Below are positions 39,351 through 49,296 of a stretch of 64,000 bases of DNA, in pieces. The DNA is from Kosakonia sacchari SP1 (GTDB taxonomy: Bacteria; Pseudomonadota; Gammaproteobacteria; Enterobacterales; Enterobacteriaceae). The notes below the pieces were generated by a model, which worked only from the letters and a program-made list of their open reading frames with translations, was not told the origin of the DNA and searched no databases. The stretch is from the NCBI RefSeq assembly GCF_000300455.3, contig NZ_CP007215.2, forward strand, positions 3,596,001 to 3,660,000, given 5' to 3'. Each line of letters starts with the position of its first letter. Position 1 is the stretch's first letter. Made by a program: the position numbers and the translations under genes.

Positions 39351-39391
39351 ATACCGACCACCGCCAGTACCGGTGGAGTTGAACGAACAAC

Positions 39392-39420
39392 AAAAAAGCG
39401 GCCGAAGCCGCTTTTTTTCT
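39392..39420. terminator. Bidirectional terminator between ybcI and cysS
   Basis: AAAAAAGCGGC, CGAA, GCCGCTTTTTT is a perfect stem with an A-run and a T-run, serving both convergent genes. Confidence 0.9.
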
Positions 39421-40820
39421 TACTTACGACGCCATGTCGTGCCCTGCGGGCCATCTTCCAGCACGATACCCATCTCGTTCAGACGGTCACGCGCGGCGTC
39501 GGCTGCCGCCCAGTCTTTTGCTTTACGCGCATCGAGGCGCTGCTGGATAAGCTTTTCGATCTCAGCCACTTCGCTGTCATCCGCCTGCGCACCGCTTTGC
39601 AGGAAAAGATCCGGATCCTGCTCCAGCAGACCCAAAACGCTGGCCAGTTCACGCAGCTTTTTCGCCGCCGCATTCGCGCCCAGCGAATCCCCGTCGTGCT
39701 TCAGCGTATTCACTTCGCGCGCGAGGTCAAAAAGCACGGAATAGGCTTCCGGCGTGTTGAAGTCATCGTCCATCGCGTCGCAGAAGCGTTTCTGGAACAA
39801 TTCACCGTTCTCAAAATAACGGTGTTCCGCGTTGTTGCTATCCGTACCACGCAGCGCGTTGTACAGACGCTCCAGCGCAGAGCGCGCCTGTTTCAGGTTC
39901 TCTTCGCTGTAGTTCAACTGACTGCGATAGTGACCGGACATCAGGAAGTAGCGCACGGTTTCCGCGTCGTAATACTTCAGCACGTCGCGCACGGTAAAGA
40001 AGTTGCCGAGCGATTTTGACATCTTCTCGCGATCAACCATCACCATGCCGGAGTGCATCCAGTAATTCACATATTCGCCATCATGCGCACAGGTTGACTG
40101 GGCGATTTCGTTTTCGTGGTGCGGAAACATCAGATCGGAACCGCCACCGTGGATATCGAAATGCGAACCCAGTTGTTTGCAGTTCATCGCCGAACACTCA
40201 ATGTGCCAGCCTGGACGCCCTTCGCCCCACGGCGACGACCAGCTCGGCTCGCCGGGCTTGGACATTTTCCACAGCACGAAGTCCATCGGATTGCGTTTGA
40301 CTTCCGCGACTTCGACGCGTGCCCCCGCCTGCAACTGATCCAGATCCTGGCGCGAAAGCTGACCGTAAGTCGGATCGGTCGGCACCGAGAACATCACATC
40401 GCCGTTTTCGGCAACGTAAGCATGTTCACGTTCCAGCAGGCGTTGGGTAATTTCAATAATTTCATGGATATGGTGCGTTGCGCGCGGTTCGCTGTCCGGG
40501 CGCAGGATGTTGAGCGCGTCAAAATCCTTATGCATCTCGACGATCATCCGGTCGACCAGCGCGACAAAACTTTCACCGTTTTCATTAGCGCGCTTAATGA
40601 TTTTGTCGTCAATATCGGTGATATTGCGGACATATTTCAGCTTATAGCCGAGAAATCGCAAATAGCGGGATACCACGTCAAAGGCGACAAACGTACGGCC
40701 GTGACCGATATGACAGAGATCGTAAACGGTAATACCACACACGTACATGCCGACTTCCCCGGCATGAATAGGTTTGAATTCCTCTTTTTGGCGCGTCAGT
40801 GTATTAAAGATTTTTAACAT
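39420..40820 (-). CDS. cysS: Cysteinyl-tRNA synthetase
   Basis: This 466-residue class I synthetase starts at [10 protein letters not shown] (40820), five residues shorter than the E. coli-like copies would be with the four extra upstream codons. Key features are the zinc cysteine in [13 protein letters not shown] (HIGHGRTF) near residue 35, the zinc ligands around ECSAMN and HHENE, and KMSKS in [10 protein letters not shown]. It charges tRNA-Cys. It is divergent from ppiB. Confidence 0.97.
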   Translation of the reverse strand: MLKIFNTLTRQKEEFKPIHAGEVGMYVCGITVYDLCHIGHGRTFVAFDVVSRYLRFLGYKLKYVRNITDIDDKIIKRANENGESFVALVDRMIVEMHKDFDALNILRPDSEPRATHHIHEIIEITQRLLEREHAYVAENGDVMFSVPTDPTYGQLSRQDLDQLQAGARVEVAEVKRNPMDFVLWKMSKPGEPSWSSPWGEGRPGWHIECSAMNCKQLGSHFDIHGGGSDLMFPHHENEIAQSTCAHDGEYVNYWMHSGMVMVDREKMSKSLGNFFTVRDVLKYYDAETVRYFLMSGHYRSQLNYSEENLKQARSALERLYNALRGTDSNNAEHRYFENGELFQKRFCDAMDDDFNTPEAYSVLFDLAREVNTLKHDGDSLGANAAAKKLRELASVLGLLEQDPDLFLQSGAQADDSEVAEIEKLIQQRLDARKAKDWAAADAARDRLNEMGIVLEDGPQGTTWRRK

Positions 40821-40993
40821 CGAAGATTCCATGTGGACGTGTGTGGAACGAAAACCGCATATATTACCCGTAATTCAAACCCGAAGCAGCACACTTTGCA
40901 AGGTGATCCAGCCTCGCGGTTATGCTATAACAAGCGACTATCTCTGACCCACTGGCGGGTCTACGCACTACACTATCAGAACAGGATGCAATA

Positions 40994-41488
40994 ATGGTTA
41001 CTTTCCACACTAATCACGGCGACATCGTAATCAAAACCTTTGATGACAAAGCGCCTGAAACAGTTAAAAACTTCCTGGACTACTGCCGTGAAGGTTTCTA
41101 CAACAACACGATTTTCCACCGTGTTATCAATGGCTTTATGATTCAGGGCGGCGGTTTCGAACCGGGCATGAACCAGAAAGTCACCAAAGACCCGATCAAA
41201 AACGAAGCCAACAACGGTCTGAAAAACACCCGTGGTACGCTGGCAATGGCGCGTACTCAGGCGCCGCACTCCGCTACCGCACAGTTCTTCATCAACGTGG
41301 CGGATAACGACTTCCTGAACTTCAGCGGCGAAAGCGTGCAGGGCTGGGGCTACTGCGTATTTGCCGAAGTGGTTGAAGGTATGGACGTTGTTGACAAGAT
41401 CAAAGGCGTTTCTACCGGCCGCAGCGGCATGCACCAGGATGTGCCGAAAGAAGATGTTGTGATTGAAAGCGTGGACGTCAGCGAGTAA
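40994..41488 (+). CDS. ppiB: Peptidyl-prolyl cis-trans isomerase B (cytoplasmic cyclophilin)
   Basis: This 164-residue cyclophilin is co-linear with E. coli PpiB. The active-site residues are in [13 protein letters not shown] (catalytic Arg), [11 protein letters not shown] and the late [11 protein letters not shown]. It lacks a signal peptide and so acts in the cytoplasm. The lpxH GTG start lies three bases after its stop. Confidence 0.97.
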   Translation: MVTFHTNHGDIVIKTFDDKAPETVKNFLDYCREGFYNNTIFHRVINGFMIQGGGFEPGMNQKVTKDPIKNEANNGLKNTRGTLAMARTQAPHSATAQFFINVADNDFLNFSGESVQGWGYCVFAEVVEGMDVVDKIKGVSTGRSGMHQDVPKEDVVIESVDVSE

Positions 41489-41491
41489 TTG

Positions 41492-42214
41492 GTGGCGACA
41501 CTCTTTATCGCAGATTTGCATCTGCAAACAGAAGAACCGGCGATCACCGCCGGTTTTCTGCGTTTTTTGGCCGGTACGGCGCGTGAAGCCGATGCGCTCT
41601 ACATTTTGGGCGATCTGTTTGAAGCGTGGATCGGCGACGACGATCCCAACCCGCTACATCAGCAAATAGCACACGCGATTAAAGCTCTCGTCGATAGCGG
41701 CGTCCCGTGCTATTTCATTCACGGCAACCGCGATTTTCTGCTCGGTAAACGCTTTGCTCAGGCCAGTGGAATGCAGCTTTTACCGCAAGAGCAGGTTCTC
41801 AATTTGTATGGCCGCAACGTGCTGATTATGCATGGCGATACGCTCTGCACCGACGATGCCGGTTACCAGGCCTTTCGCGCCAAAGTGCACCAACCCTGGC
41901 TGCAAACGCTGTTCCTCACCCTGCCGCTGTTTATCCGCCGCCGTATTGCCGCGAAAATGCGCGCGGGTAGCAAAGCGGCTAACAGCAGCAAGTCGCTTTC
42001 GATTATGGATGTGAACCAGCACGCTGTGGTGGAAGCCATGGAAAAACACCAGGTGCAGTGGTTGATCCACGGTCATACCCATCGCCCGGCAGTGCATGAA
42101 CTCACCGCGAATAACGCCCCCGCATTCCGTGCCGTTTTAGGTGCATGGCACAGCGAAGGTTCGATGGTGCGCGTCAGCGAGAGCGATGTCGAACTGATTC
42201 ATTTCCCTTTCTGA
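41492..42214 (+). CDS. lpxH: UDP-2,3-diacylglucosamine diphosphatase
   Basis: This 240-residue protein starts at GTG (41492, [11 protein letters not shown]), as in E. coli. Metallophosphoesterase motifs appear in order: [33 protein letters not shown] and GHTHRP. It removes UMP from UDP-diacylglucosamine to give lipid X in lipid A synthesis at the inner membrane. It is translationally close to ppiB. Confidence 0.97.
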   Translation: MATLFIADLHLQTEEPAITAGFLRFLAGTAREADALYILGDLFEAWIGDDDPNPLHQQIAHAIKALVDSGVPCYFIHGNRDFLLGKRFAQASGMQLLPQEQVLNLYGRNVLIMHGDTLCTDDAGYQAFRAKVHQPWLQTLFLTLPLFIRRRIAAKMRAGSKAANSSKSLSIMDVNQHAVVEAMEKHQVQWLIHGHTHRPAVHELTANNAPAFRAVLGAWHSEGSMVRVSESDVELIHFPF

Positions 42215-42254
42215 ATACGCTTGCGATCAGGCGTCAAACGCGTGAAACATCGCT

Positions 42255-42270
42255 ACGCAACCGTTTTCCT
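42255..42270. promoter_or_regulatory. PurR operator of purEK
   Basis: ACGCAACCGTTTTCCT differs at two positions from the PUR-box consensus (ACGCAAACGTTTTCGT). It lies about 75 bases before purE, where PurR represses purEK in E. coli. Confidence 0.85.
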
Positions 42271-42342
42271 TGCCCGTTTTACATGCTATTCTCTGTGCCC
42301 TCTTATGTAGTCTGAAGCACACCCACAGGAGTTTTGAGACGT

Positions 42343-42852
42343 ATGTCTTCAAGCAACCAACCGGCGCGCATCGCCATTGTTATGGGCTCGAAAAGCGACT
42401 GGGCCACCATGCAATTCGCCGCAGAAATCCTCGATACCCTGAACGTTCCGCACCATGTTGAAATCGTCTCCGCACACCGCACCCCGGATAAACTGTTTAG
42501 CTTCGCCGAAAGCGCGGAACAAAACGGTTTTCAGGTAATTATTGCTGGTGCCGGTGGCGCGGCGCATCTGCCGGGCATGATCGCGGCGAAAACACTGGTG
42601 CCGGTGCTGGGTGTGCCGGTACAAAGCGCTGCGTTAAGCGGTGTGGACAGCCTCTATTCTATCGTGCAGATGCCGCGTGGCATCCCAGTGGGGACGCTGG
42701 CGATTGGCAAAGCCGGTGCGGCCAACGCCGCGCTGCTGGCCGCACAGATCCTGGCGCAGCATGATGCGCAACTGCACCAGCGTCTGGCGGACTGGCGCAA
42801 ATCTCAAACCGATGAGGTGCTGGATAATCCGGATCCGAGAGGCGCGGAATGA
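42343..42852 (+). CDS. purE: N5-carboxyaminoimidazole ribonucleotide mutase
   Basis: This 169-residue protein starts [15 protein letters not shown] (42343); a TTG nine bases upstream is in frame but not used in the family. Motifs: GSKSDW for phosphate binding, SAHRTPD with the catalytic histidine, and [10 protein letters not shown]. It moves the carboxylate of N5-CAIR to C4. It overlaps purK by four bases (ATGA), giving translational coupling. Confidence 0.97.
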   Translation: MSSSNQPARIAIVMGSKSDWATMQFAAEILDTLNVPHHVEIVSAHRTPDKLFSFAESAEQNGFQVIIAGAGGAAHLPGMIAAKTLVPVLGVPVQSAALSGVDSLYSIVQMPRGIPVGTLAIGKAGAANAALLAAQILAQHDAQLHQRLADWRKSQTDEVLDNPDPRGAE

Positions 42853-43916
42853 AACAGGTTTGTGTATTAGGCAATGGTCAGCTTGGCCGGATGTTGCGCC
42901 AGGCCGGTGAACCGCTCAGCATTGCGGTCTGGCCTGTCGGGCTGGACGACGCCCCGGAAGCCGTTCCCTTTCAGCAAAGTGTAATCACCGCCGAAATCGA
43001 ACGCTGGCCGGAAACGGCGTTAACGCGCGAACTGGCGCGCCACCCGGCGTTTGTTAACCGCGATGTGTTTCCGATCATTGCCGATCGCCTGACGCAAAAA
43101 CAGTTATTCGACAAACTCGAACTGGCTACCGCGCCGTGGCAGTTACTGGCGGATAAAAGTGAATGGCCTGCCGTGTTTTCCCGCCTGGGGGAACTGGCGA
43201 TTGTTAAGCGCCGCGTGGGGGGCTATGACGGTCGCGGGCAGTGGCGTTTACGCGCAGACGAAACGGATCAGTTGCCGGATGACTGCTACGGCGAGTGCAT
43301 TGTTGAACAGGGCATCAATTTTTCCGGTGAAGTGTCGCTGGTCGGCGCGCGCGCGCGTGATGGCAGCACCGTTTTCTACCCGCTGACGCACAATCTGCAT
43401 CAGGATGGCATTTTGCGTACCAGCGTGGTTTTCCCGCAGGCTAATGCCGCCCAGCAACAGCAGGCGGAAAACATGCTTTCTGCCATCATGCATGAGCTGA
43501 ACTACGTCGGCGTGATGGCGATGGAGTGCTTCGTCACGCCGGGCGGGTTACTGATTAACGAACTGGCGCCGCGCGTGCATAACAGCGGCCACTGGACGCA
43601 GAATGGCGCGTCTATCAGCCAGTTTGAACTGCATCTGCGTGCGGTGGTGGATCTGCCGTTGCCACCGCCAGTGGTTAACAGCCCGTCGGTGATGATCAAC
43701 CTGATTGGCAGCGACCTGAACTACGACTGGTTAAAGCTGCCGCTGGTGCACCTGCACTGGTATGACAAAGAGGTGCGTCCGGGGCGCAAAGTGGGTCATT
43801 TGAACCTGAACGATGATGACACCGCCCGTCTGAGCGCCACGCTGGAAGCGCTGGTGCCGCTGTTGCCGCCGGAGTACGCGAGCGGCATTGCCTGGGCGCA
43901 GTCAAAACTGCAGTAA
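42849..43916 (+). CDS. purK: N5-carboxyaminoimidazole ribonucleotide synthase
   Basis: This 355-residue ATP-grasp enzyme starts [16 protein letters not shown], a glycine-rich nucleotide-fold start. Other landmarks are [13 protein letters not shown] (ATP-grasp loop), [11 protein letters not shown] and [14 protein letters not shown] (metal and active site). It makes N5-CAIR from AIR, bicarbonate and ATP. In E. coli the allantoin genes follow purK; here mnmH follows directly. Confidence 0.97.
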   Translation: MKQVCVLGNGQLGRMLRQAGEPLSIAVWPVGLDDAPEAVPFQQSVITAEIERWPETALTRELARHPAFVNRDVFPIIADRLTQKQLFDKLELATAPWQLLADKSEWPAVFSRLGELAIVKRRVGGYDGRGQWRLRADETDQLPDDCYGECIVEQGINFSGEVSLVGARARDGSTVFYPLTHNLHQDGILRTSVVFPQANAAQQQQAENMLSAIMHELNYVGVMAMECFVTPGGLLINELAPRVHNSGHWTQNGASISQFELHLRAVVDLPLPPPVVNSPSVMINLIGSDLNYDWLKLPLVHLHWYDKEVRPGRKVGHLNLNDDDTARLSATLEALVPLLPPEYASGIAWAQSKLQ

Positions 43917-44006
43917 TCTCCCGCCGGGGAATTGATCTCCCCTGTTCGGGGCGTAAAATCTGCACGCTGGTGGGGTTACCACCAGCGTTTTGCAGAAGGA
44001 AGCCCA

Positions 44007-45086
44007 ATGAACGACGCCACGGATTATCTCGCCCTCCTGCGGGATGAAACGCCGCTTATTGATGTTCGCGCACCGGTTGAGTTCGCCAAAGGTGCCATGC
44101 CCGCCGCCATCAATCTGCCCTTAATGAACGACCGCGAACGTGCGGCTGTGGGCACCTGCTATAAACGCGAAGGGGCAGAAGCCGCGCTTCGCCTGGGGCA
44201 TAAACTGGTCAATGGCGAAACCCGCGAACAACGCATCGAAGCATGGCGGCAAGCCTGCGCGCAATATCCGCAGGGTTACCTTTGTTGCGCCCGTGGCGGG
44301 CAGCGTTCACATATCGTTCAGCAATGGTTACGTGAACGCCAGATTCACTATCCGCTGGTGATCGGCGGTTATAAAGCGCTGCGCCAGTCCGCGATAGAAG
44401 CCACACAACAACAGATGCAACGCCCGGCGCTGCTGGTGGGTGGCTGCACCGGGAGTGGCAAAACGTTGCTGGTGCGTTCGCAGCGTAACGGCATCGATCT
44501 TGAAGGCCTCGCCCGACATCGCGGTTCCTCGTTTGGCCGGACGTTACAACCGCAGCGTTCACAGGCCAGCTTCGAAAACCAGCTGGCGGCGGCATTACTG
44601 AAAGTGACGCCCGCGTTCTGGCTACTGGAAGACGAAAGCGCCGCGATTGGGGCGAACCACCTGCCAGAGGTAGTACGCGCGAGAATGGCGCAATCGCCGC
44701 TGGTAGTGGTGGACGATCCCTTTGCACAACGCCTGGAGCGTTTGCGCGTCGACTATTTCGTCGCGATGCACGCGGCGTTTATCACCCGCGACGGAGAGGA
44801 AGAAGGCTGGCGTCAGTATGCGGAATATCTGCGCCACGGGCTTTTTGCCATTCGCCGCCGTCTGGGGTTACAGCGCTATGCGGAATTGACGCGGCACCTG
44901 GAAAACGCGCTGGGCCAGCAGCAGCGCAGCGGCAGTACCGAGGGGCACTTCGCGTGGCTCGTGCCGCTGCTGGAGGAGTACTACGATCCGATGTACCGCT
45001 ACCAGCTTGAAAAGCGCGCGAAAGCCATTCGCTTTCGCGGCACGTTTACAGAAGTAGCAGCCTGGCTGACGGCACACAATCCTTAA
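44007..45086 (+). CDS. mnmH: tRNA 2-selenouridine synthase
   Basis: This 359-residue protein starts at [11 protein letters not shown] (44007, GAAGGA). An N-terminal rhodanese domain has the catalytic cysteine in [11 protein letters not shown] (about residue 97), and a P-loop domain has GGCTGSGKT (about residue 150). It replaces sulfur by selenium, via a geranylated intermediate, at the wobble position of certain tRNAs. It overlaps the convergent metI-like gene by four bases at the 3' ends. Confidence 0.93.
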   Translation: MNDATDYLALLRDETPLIDVRAPVEFAKGAMPAAINLPLMNDRERAAVGTCYKREGAEAALRLGHKLVNGETREQRIEAWRQACAQYPQGYLCCARGGQRSHIVQQWLRERQIHYPLVIGGYKALRQSAIEATQQQMQRPALLVGGCTGSGKTLLVRSQRNGIDLEGLARHRGSSFGRTLQPQRSQASFENQLAAALLKVTPAFWLLEDESAAIGANHLPEVVRARMAQSPLVVVDDPFAQRLERLRVDYFVAMHAAFITRDGEEEGWRQYAEYLRHGLFAIRRRLGLQRYAELTRHLENALGQQQRSGSTEGHFAWLVPLLEEYYDPMYRYQLEKRAKAIRFRGTFTEVAAWLTAHNP

Positions 45087-45742
45087 TGGCGATCGCGTTT
45101 ATCGGCGCGTTTCGCCAGCCAGTCGCCCAGTACCTGGACTATCTGTACCAGGATGATCAGCGCGATAACCGTTACGATCATCACCTGGGTTTCATAACGG
45201 TAATAGCCGTAGCGGATCGCCAAATCGCCCACCCCACCACCGCCGACAATCCCAGCCATAGCGGAATACCCAATCAGGCTGACGAGCGTAATAGTCAGGC
45301 CGCGCAGCAGACCCGCGCTGGCTTCCGGCAGCAGTACCGTACAGATAATGCGCAGCGGGCTGGCACCAAAGGCTTCCGCCGCTTCAATAATGCCTTTATC
45401 CACCTCGCGCAGGGCGCTATCGACCAGCCGCGCATAAAAGGCAATCGCCGCGACAGAAAGCGGCACCGACGCGGCAATCGGCCCAATGGTATTGCCGAGT
45501 AAAAACTGCGTAATGGGCAGCAAAAGCACCAGCAGAATAACAAACGGCACCGAGCGAATTATATTCACCAGCACCGTGCTCACCAGATATACCGCGCGGT
45601 TTTGCCAGAACAGATGCCGATCAGTCACGAAAATCAGGAAACCGAGCGGCAAACCGCCGACAATCGCCAGCACCGTCGAGATACTTAACATCTGGAAGGT
45701 TTCGCCAAAGGCGAGGCTCAGATCGGCCAGTAAATCATCCAC
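45083..45742 (-). CDS. MetI-type ABC transporter permease (methionine-family importer)
   Basis: This 219-residue membrane protein has about five transmembrane segments and the MetI-like EAA loop ([22 protein letters not shown]). It starts [13 protein letters not shown]. It overlaps the 3' end of the ATPase gene by eight bases. With the following two genes it forms a metNIQ-type importer, a paralogue inserted here between mnmH and ybbP. The substrate may be methionine or another small amino acid-like compound. Confidence 0.87.
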   Translation of the reverse strand: MDDLLADLSLAFGETFQMLSISTVLAIVGGLPLGFLIFVTDRHLFWQNRAVYLVSTVLVNIIRSVPFVILLVLLLPITQFLLGNTIGPIAASVPLSVAAIAFYARLVDSALREVDKGIIEAAEAFGASPLRIICTVLLPEASAGLLRGLTITLVSLIGYSAMAGIVGGGGVGDLAIRYGYYRYETQVMIVTVIALIILVQIVQVLGDWLAKRADKRDRH

Positions 45743-46757
45743 GGATCACCTCCACCTGCGCGGTACGGTTGCGAATATAGTCCACGGCGTCACTCACTGC
45801 CGCCGGGTTTTCCACCGAGGTCAGTTGCACCACCAGAATGCCCAGCGCGCGCTCACCGATGTATTCGATTTTGCCGTGCAGAATATTCACCGCGACGCCA
45901 AACTTCACCGCCGCGTCGGAGAGCACCGGTTGCTCGGCGGAGTCGCCAATAAACAGGATTTTTAATAACTGCCCCGGCAGATGCTGTTGCAAGCGCTCCG
46001 GTAAGGTCAAATTCAGCGTGTGCGACACCAGTTGCCGGGTGAAGGCATGTTGCGGATGGGCAAAAACATCAAACACATCGCCCTCCTCCACCACTTTACC
46101 GCCGGACATCACCGCCACACGATCGCAGATCGATTTGATCACATTCATCTCGTGGGTGATCAGCACAATGGTGATCCCCAGTTGTTCATTGATCTGCTTG
46201 AGCAGGGCGAGAATGGTGGCGGAGGTTTCCAGATCCAGCGCCGAGGTCGGCTCATCACACAGCAATACATCCGGGTGATTAGCGATGGCGCGCGCAATAC
46301 CGACCCGCTGCTTCTGCCCGCCACTTAATTGCACCGGGTAACGGCTGGCTTTATCGCTTAACCCCACCAATTGAAGGATCTCCGCCACGCGCGGGGCGAT
46401 TTTACTGCGCTCCCACCCCGCCGCTTTCAGGCTGAAGGCCACATTTTGCGCCACGGTACGGGTATGCATCAGGTTGAAGTGCTGGAATATCATGCCAATG
46501 CGCTGACGCGCTTTGCGTAATGTGATGCCTTCCAGCGCCGAAATAGCCACACCATTGATTTTGACGCAGCCCTGGCTTGGGCGCTGCAGCGCATTCAGCG
46601 TGCGCAGCAGCGTACTTTTACCCGCGCCGCTGGTGCCCACAATGCCGAAGATCTCACCCGGCGCAATACGCAGCGAGACATCGTCTACCGCCCGGGTCGT
46701 GCTCGTACTGCCGCGCGCTGCGGGGAAATCTACGCATACTTTTTCTATTTCAATCAT
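45735..46757 (-). CDS. MetN-type ABC transporter ATPase
   Basis: This 340-residue protein starts at MIEIEKVCVDFP (46757, GAGGT). Walker A is GTSGAGKST near residue 40, signature LSGGQKQR, Walker B VLLCDEPTSALD. A C-terminal NIL regulatory domain (from about residue 260, PVLSDAAVKFG) is the kind that binds methionine and inhibits transport in MetN. It powers the MetI-type permease. The order is binding protein, ATPase, permease on the minus strand. Confidence 0.9.
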   Translation of the reverse strand: MIEIEKVCVDFPAARGSTSTTRAVDDVSLRIAPGEIFGIVGTSGAGKSTLLRTLNALQRPSQGCVKINGVAISALEGITLRKARQRIGMIFQHFNLMHTRTVAQNVAFSLKAAGWERSKIAPRVAEILQLVGLSDKASRYPVQLSGGQKQRVGIARAIANHPDVLLCDEPTSALDLETSATILALLKQINEQLGITIVLITHEMNVIKSICDRVAVMSGGKVVEEGDVFDVFAHPQHAFTRQLVSHTLNLTLPERLQQHLPGQLLKILFIGDSAEQPVLSDAAVKFGVAVNILHGKIEYIGERALGILVVQLTSVENPAAVSDAVDYIRNRTAQVEVIRG

Positions 46758-46814
46758 GCAAACCTCAAACGACAAAAGGCAGGCCGCAGCCTGCCCGTCA
46801 AATCAGCCGGAGTG

Positions 46815-47651
46815 TTACTTTTTATCCGCGCTCTGCATCCAGTCTGGTTTCTGGAACGCACCGTAAACATTATTCGGATCGTCAATCACCGCGCGATAAG
46901 CCGGTGATTTCACCACCTCGACAATATCCTTCGCGAACGGTGTGTCGGCATCTTCCGTACGCACCGCAATGATGTTTTTCAGGTTCTCATCGAGGTGCTC
47001 TTGTTTGAGCGCAGAGGAGAGTTTCAGCCCGGCGGCAATGGCAAAATTGCCATTCACCAGCGACGCAGTCACGCCGTCCAGCGTGCGCGGCAGTTGCGCC
47101 GCTTCCAGCGGCTTAAACACCAGCCCTTTCGGGTTGCTGGCGATATCACGCTCGGAGGCTTTGGTCGGGTCGATATTCGCTTTGATAGTGATGAGGTCGA
47201 GCGATTGCAGGAAACGCAGCCCGCGCGCCAGATTGGTCGGGTCATTGGAGAGCGTGATAATGTCGCCTTTTTTCAACTCATCCAGGCTTTTGATTTTGCG
47301 TGAATAAAAGCCCATGCCCGCCGTCGGCACCGTAATCAGCTTGGTTAATTTCAGGCCCTTATCGGCCGTGAATTTGTCAAAATAGAGGCTGTGCTGGAAC
47401 AGGTTGGCATCAATACTGCCGTTCGCCAGCGCCATATTTGGCTGTACGTAATCGCTAAATTCACGCACCACTACTTTATAACCTTTCTCTTTTAGCGACG
47501 GCGCAATCGCCTGCTTCACCATATCGCCATATGGTCCGGGTGCAACACCGAAAACGATGGTGTGCGGATCGCTGCTGGCGTGAGCAAACGGTAAGCCGCA
47601 GGCCAGAAGTAATGCGCCAAAGGTCGCGCGCAAGCTGAGACGACGTCCCAT
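46815..47651 (-). CDS. MetQ/NlpA-family substrate-binding protein
   Basis: This 278-residue exported protein has the family landmarks GVAPGPYGDMVKQ, FSDYVQPNMALANGSIDANLFQH, PTAGMGFYSRK and NDPTNLARGLRFLQ. The signal sequence ends LLLACGLPFAHAS and could be cut by signal peptidase I after HA or as a weak lipobox at LLAC, so anchoring is unclear. It captures substrate for the ATPase and permease encoded downstream. It is first in the operon. Confidence 0.9.
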   Translation of the reverse strand: MGRRLSLRATFGALLLACGLPFAHASSDPHTIVFGVAPGPYGDMVKQAIAPSLKEKGYKVVVREFSDYVQPNMALANGSIDANLFQHSLYFDKFTADKGLKLTKLITVPTAGMGFYSRKIKSLDELKKGDIITLSNDPTNLARGLRFLQSLDLITIKANIDPTKASERDIASNPKGLVFKPLEAAQLPRTLDGVTASLVNGNFAIAAGLKLSSALKQEHLDENLKNIIAVRTEDADTPFAKDIVEVVKSPAYRAVIDDPNNVYGAFQKPDWMQSADKK

Positions 47652-47952
47652 AAATTCTCCCTAACGAGTTGAGCTGCTGTGTGACGCGACGTACAGTGCG
47701 GCGCGTTCCATTTTCACCTGATTGATAAGGCTGCTGAATAAGATGGCATAAACACAGCGCAGCGGTAATTGAAATATATTCAACATGCTGTGAACTATGT
47801 CACTGAATGGCGGGGAGATCTTTGCGGGGTAAGGCGATGAAGCATAACGAAAAGCCCTGCCCTTAATGGGTTTTCTGGCCTCTCGTTATGCTTTTTATTG
47901 CTAAGCATTGCCGGATTTAAACGAAGCGTAAAACCCGGCGGATGCACATTTC
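47652..47952. other. Intergenic region with an inverted repeat (47840-47893)
   Basis: About 300 bases between the porin and metQ-like genes. AAGCATAACGA (47840-47850) and TCGTTATGCTT (47883-47893) are perfect 11-base inverted arms around a 32-base spacer that can itself pair (AAAAGCCC with GGGTTTT). A T-run lies only on the plus-strand side. It may be the porin's 3' structure. The metQ promoter must be in the other half. Confidence 0.5.
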
Positions 47953-49098
47953 TTAGAAGTCGTAACGCAGACGAACGATGTTCATGTCGCCCAGGTCGTC
48001 GGTGCTGCTGGTGAATACGTGTTCGTAATCGACACGGAAACCGTAATCCAGTTGGAAGGTTACACCCACGCCGTTATCAATACGCTGGTAATCACGACCG
48101 GTGGTGTATTGCAGACGGTCACCCATTACGTACGGCTGTACGTATTTAAGCGCATACTGGCCAACCGGGATTTTATAACCGGCAAAGTATTCAATACCCC
48201 ACGCGTCGCCCGCGAAGTAGTTATGAATATCTTTTTTGCCAGTGGTCAGATAGTTTTCGTACCAGCCACCGCCGAAGGAGAAGGTCCAGTTATCCGGCGT
48301 CCAGCTCAGCGCGGTGCCATAGATATTCTGGCTGTAAGTCTCGGTGCCGCCAGTGTTGACGTTACGCATATCAGCCTGGGTGTAGTTCCACGCCGTACCC
48401 CATGTCAGGTCTTTGGCAATGTGGTAATCCACGCCCAGAGAACCGCCGCCTTTACGTTTGTAACGCAGGCCATTGCCACGCAGCAGATCGTTATCAGAGA
48501 ACAGGTAGGATGCATAGATATCAGCGTCACCGAAAGTGTTCTTATATTTCAGCATCTTACGTGAACGGTAGGAACCGTCGTAATCGCCGTTAATACCGTT
48601 ACCGGAAGCCTGGGCTTTCATGTCGTAATCCCAGATATCGGTTTTCGCGCCAACTACGTCGTAGTACACGCTGTTCTGCTGACCGAAGGTCATAGTACCC
48701 CAGGTCTTACTTTTCAGACCGGTGTAGAGCATACGGCGAGTGGTGTTATGCGCGCCGTCTGCATAGTGGTTATCCCAGTCGAACAGTGCCGGAATGTTCA
48801 CGCCCAGTTCGTAATAGTTAACCCAGCTAATATCATCGAACAGGTAGTAATCGGTCGCGAAACGGAAACGAGTGCCACCGTCGTAGCCATTGCGTTTGAA
48901 GGAGCCTTTATCACCGTCGCCCATCATGTTATCGAATTGCGGACGAATAGAACCACCAACGGTGAAGTTCAGGCGGCTTAACGGATTACCAGCCTGCGGA
49001 TCTTGCTTAAGTACAGTAATTTCCGCCTGAGTTGCGAAAGACGTCAATGCCACTGCTGCGCCGATGGCTGTCGCCAGAGCGGTTGTTTTTATTTTCAT
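47953..49098 (-). CDS. General outer-membrane porin
   Basis: This 381-residue protein starts at MKIKTTALATAI (49098); an upstream in-frame start would spoil the signal peptide. The signal ends near TQA before EITVLKQ. The mature part is a beta-barrel rich in Tyr, Gly and alternating aromatics (YYLFDDISWVNYYELG, WNYTQADMRN) and ends in the porin C-terminal IVRLRYDF with terminal Phe. It is not OmpC, OmpF or PhoE by sequence. Its size fits a Gram-negative trimeric porin. The pore's substrate is unknown. Confidence 0.85.
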   Translation of the reverse strand: MKIKTTALATAIGAAVALTSFATQAEITVLKQDPQAGNPLSRLNFTVGGSIRPQFDNMMGDGDKGSFKRNGYDGGTRFRFATDYYLFDDISWVNYYELGVNIPALFDWDNHYADGAHNTTRRMLYTGLKSKTWGTMTFGQQNSVYYDVVGAKTDIWDYDMKAQASGNGINGDYDGSYRSRKMLKYKNTFGDADIYASYLFSDNDLLRGNGLRYKRKGGGSLGVDYHIAKDLTWGTAWNYTQADMRNVNTGGTETYSQNIYGTALSWTPDNWTFSFGGGWYENYLTTGKKDIHNYFAGDAWGIEYFAGYKIPVGQYALKYVQPYVMGDRLQYTTGRDYQRIDNGVGVTFQLDYGFRVDYEHVFTSSTDDLGDMNIVRLRYDF

Positions 49099-49296
49099 GG
49101 TTTTTCCTTGATGGATAGACACCACTAGTAAGTTACTAGCGGCGAAATATTAACGTCTAAAAGCTTCTATTTGGTGGGGTTTTTTTGTTGTTTTGTGCTG
49201 GTAAACAATTGCAAAGGGAACTTTTACACTTTGAAACAGAAGAACACCGATAGAATTATCGGCATGCGTTTCGTTGAGCAAATATTGACGAAGGGA

